From: JASMHC01 sp042092935 | Lineage (GTDB): Bacteria > Pseudomonadota > Alphaproteobacteria > Rhodobacterales > Rhodobacteraceae | Reading direction: 5' to 3' | NCBI GenBank assembly: GCA_042092935.1 | Contig: JBELFK010000135.1 | Coordinates: forward strand, 1 to 7,690 | Length of the DNA: 7,690 nucleotides | Shown here: piece after piece, positions 6,075 to 7,690 of the stretch | How positions within the stretch are numbered: position 1 is the stretch's first letter | Layout of the letters: each line of letters opens with the position of its first letter | Program-made: the position numbers and the translations under genes | Notes under the pieces: generated by a model | Told to the model about the DNA's origin: nothing | What the model saw: only the letters and a program-made list of their open reading frames with translations | Databases searched by the model: none

Positions 6075-6192
6075 AGCCCCGAAAACCCAAGTAACGCAGA
6101 GACCTTTTCTGCAATCAAGCGGGGTCTTATGCGATTTTAGGGTCGTGCGTCTAGCCCCCTGAGCGCAATGCCGCCTTGCGCTGAGCGTCTAG
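6075..6192 (-). promoter_or_regulatory. Intergenic region between ppdK and the wall hydrolase gene
   Basis: This 118-base gap should hold any ppdK terminator and a promoter for the wall hydrolase gene. A strong hairpin lies near the ppdK stop (listed separately). On the minus strand a TTGATT followed 17 bases later by GTTACT lies close to the start codon and could be a weak sigma-70-type promoter with a very short leader; a TAAAAT further upstream matches a -10 box well but has no partner. I consider both only suggestive. Confidence 0.3.
6159..6185 (-). terminator. Hairpin after ppdK without U-tract
   Basis: AGCGCAA (6162-6168) and TTGCGCT (6176-6182) form a perfect seven-pair stem with a seven-base loop; beyond a single mismatch two more pairs can form (6159-6160 with 6184-6185). 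It starts about 8 bases after the ppdK stop in the direction of transcription. No U-run follows on the minus strand, so it is not a standard intrinsic terminator. It may assist Rho-dependent ending or protect the mRNA 3' end. The nine-base sequence GCGTCTAGC occurs on both sides (6147-6155 and 6185-6193). Confidence 0.45.
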
Positions 6193-7690
6193 CTATCCGG
6201 CTTTGATGCCGGTCTTATCCTGAACCGCCAATTGAGCAGCAGCCAATCGGGCCACGGGAACGCGGAAGGGCGAACAGCTAACATAGTCAAAACCGGCGGC
6301 CCGACAGAAGGCAATAGATTCAGGATTGCCGCCGTGTTCACCACAAATCGAAAGCATCACATCAGGCCGCGCATCGCGACCCCGCTTCGCGCCAATGTCC
6401 AGCAATTCGCCCACGCCTTCGATGTCGAGCGTGTGAAACGGATCTTCCGGGAAAACACCCTGGCTGACGTAGCTTGACATGAAGCGCCCCGCGTCATCTC
6501 GCGACAGGCCGTAAGTCATTTGTGTCAGATCGTTCGTGCCAAACGAAAGGAAATCGGCATTCTGCGCAATCTCATGTGCCCGAAGCGCCGCACGAGGCGT
6601 TTCAACCATGACACCGAAACGGAAGTTGAAATCCTCGCCCCGCTCGGTTTTCACAGCCGAGGCAACTGCGTCGATGCGGGTTTTGACCAATTCCACCTCG
6701 CGTTTAGCGCTGACCAGAGGGATCATGATTTCGGGGACAACAGGTGCGCCTTTCCGACTGGCCTCAATCGTCGCCTCAAAAATCGCGCGGGCCTGCATGT
6801 CGTAAATTTCGGGCACGGTGATTCCCAAACGCACCCCGCGCAAACCCAACATGGGATTATATTCCTCGAGAAGCTCAACGCGCCGTGTCACTTCGGACAG
6901 GGGTTTGTCCAAGGCTTCTGCAAGCAAATGCAGACCCGATCGATCCGAGGGCAAGAATTCATGCAACGGGGGATCAAACAAGCGAATGCATACGGGCTGA
7001 CCCTGCATGATCTGGAAGAGTTCCGTAAAATCAGTGCGTTGCATCGGAAGTAACTGCTCAAGCGCCGATGCCCTGTCTTCGGGTGTGTCTGCGAAAATCA
7101 TTTCGCGCATCACGGTCAGACGGTCGGCCTCAAAGAACATATGTTCGGTCCGGCATAGGCCGATCCCTTGTGCAGCAAAGTTCCGCGCTGTCTGCGCATC
7201 GGCGGGCGTATCGGCATTCGCTCGCACACCAATGTCGCGCACGTCGTCTGCCCAATCCATCAGGTCGCGGAAAGCGTCGTCTTGGGCGGCCTCTAACATC
7301 TCGGGCTTTCCGGACAGCACTTCGCCATTGGACCCATCGATGGTGATGACGTCACCCTCGACAAACTCGCGCCCATCGGGCGTTGTCAGTTTCTTTTTGC
7401 GGATTTGGAACCGCAGATCAGGCACGCCCACAACGCAGGGCAATCCCAAACCGCGGCCAATGACGGCTGCGTGGCTGGTCATGCCCCCACGTTGCGTCAA
7501 AACCGCGCTTGCGGCGTGCATTCCGCGAATATCCTCGGGGCTGGTTTCGCGACGCACCAAGACGCAATCTTCGCCGCGCGACACCATCGCCTGCGCTTCG
7601 GCCGCCGAGAAAACGATCTTGCCGGTGGCTGCGCCGGGGCTGGCGGCGATGCCGGTTGCGATGCGATCTCGCGCGGCGTCAGGGTCAACC
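6193..7690 (-). CDS. ppdK: Pyruvate, phosphate dikinase, C-terminal part
   Basis: The gene enters from the right edge; about 498 codons are visible of a protein usually near 850-900 residues, so the N-terminal ATP-grasp region is outside. The visible part starts around VDPDAARDRIATGIAASPGAATGKIVF, the start of the swivelling phosphohistidine domain. GGMTSHAAV holds the catalytic His (codon 7471-7473), with the Thr two residues before it that is the known regulatory site in plant enzymes. The C-terminal TIM barrel shows GIGLCRTEHMF, MIPLV, GVMVETPRA, FGTNDLTQMTYG, SICGEHGGNP and SCSPFRVP, whose first Cys (codon 6274-6276) is the general acid/base of the PEP/pyruvate site. The enzyme interconverts ATP, Pi and pyruvate with AMP, PPi and PEP in the cytosol. 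The ATG at 7587 is internal. No lesion is seen. Confidence 0.97.
   Translation of the reverse strand, partial: VDPDAARDRIATGIAASPGAATGKIVFSAAEAQAMVSRGEDCVLVRRETSPEDIRGMHAASAVLTQRGGMTSHAAVIGRGLGLPCVVGVPDLRFQIRKKKLTTPDGREFVEGDVITIDGSNGEVLSGKPEMLEAAQDDAFRDLMDWADDVRDIGVRANADTPADAQTARNFAAQGIGLCRTEHMFFEADRLTVMREMIFADTPEDRASALEQLLPMQRTDFTELFQIMQGQPVCIRLFDPPLHEFLPSDRSGLHLLAEALDKPLSEVTRRVELLEEYNPMLGLRGVRLGITVPEIYDMQARAIFEATIEASRKGAPVVPEIMIPLVSAKREVELVKTRIDAVASAVKTERGEDFNFRFGVMVETPRAALRAHEIAQNADFLSFGTNDLTQMTYGLSRDDAGRFMSSYVSQGVFPEDPFHTLDIEGVGELLDIGAKRGRDARPDVMLSICGEHGGNPESIAFCRAAGFDYVSCSPFRVPVARLAAAQLAVQDKTGIKAG

Noticed and set aside
6520..7053. 177-codon + strand frame inside ppdK
   Set aside because: It lies entirely antisense to a well-conserved PpdK barrel region, shows no recognisable domain, and is explained by the codon bias of the real gene.
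1..7690. Search for a mobile element, defence island or CRISPR array
   Set aside because: No transposase, integrase, restriction or nuclease system genes and no regularly spaced repeats were found; the only tandem repeat is the RTX coding array.

Overview
This window looks like ordinary chromosomal DNA of a roseobacter-type marine alphaproteobacterium (Rhodobacterales). I infer this from the protein style: a FolP with a long N-terminal extension, a FolB with a C-terminal extra domain, a DUF1289 gene overlapping ruvX, and a non-spore-former SleB-type wall hydrolase. Genes are tightly packed at moderately high GC. I saw no tRNA, rRNA, CRISPR array, transposase or phage gene, and no stretch over about 300 bases lacks a gene.

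Left part (1-1459). The 3' end of ruvX overlaps a small DUF1289 gene on the + strand. They converge, 28 bases apart, on a minus-strand gene for a very acidic protein with a hydrophobic N-terminus followed by about 14 calcium-binding (RTX-type) nonapeptide repeats.

Middle (1460-3494). A minus-strand gene encodes a PhyH-like Fe(II)/2-oxoglutarate oxygenase. A possible 35-codon gene, not listed in the supplied ORFs, lies just upstream of it; it has a strong ribosome-binding site and its stop codon sits inside the ribosome-binding site of the oxygenase gene. Divergent from these is an EamA/DMT-family permease on the + strand, whose last 14 bases overlap the end of folP.

Right part (3481-7690). 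A minus-strand run reads, in transcription order, ppdK (5' end outside the window), sleB-like, folB, folP. FolB and FolP act in folate synthesis and are tightly coupled (8-base gap). PpdK interconverts pyruvate and PEP, and the SleB-like protein is an exported peptidoglycan hydrolase; neither has an obvious folate role, so the run looks like conserved neighbourhood rather than one pathway.

I see no dramatic new multi-gene system. The points most worth following up are the extra domain on FolB, which resembles a degenerate amino-acid-kinase fold; the small gene ahead of the oxygenase; and the nearly base-free acidic RTX protein with a membrane-like N-terminus.
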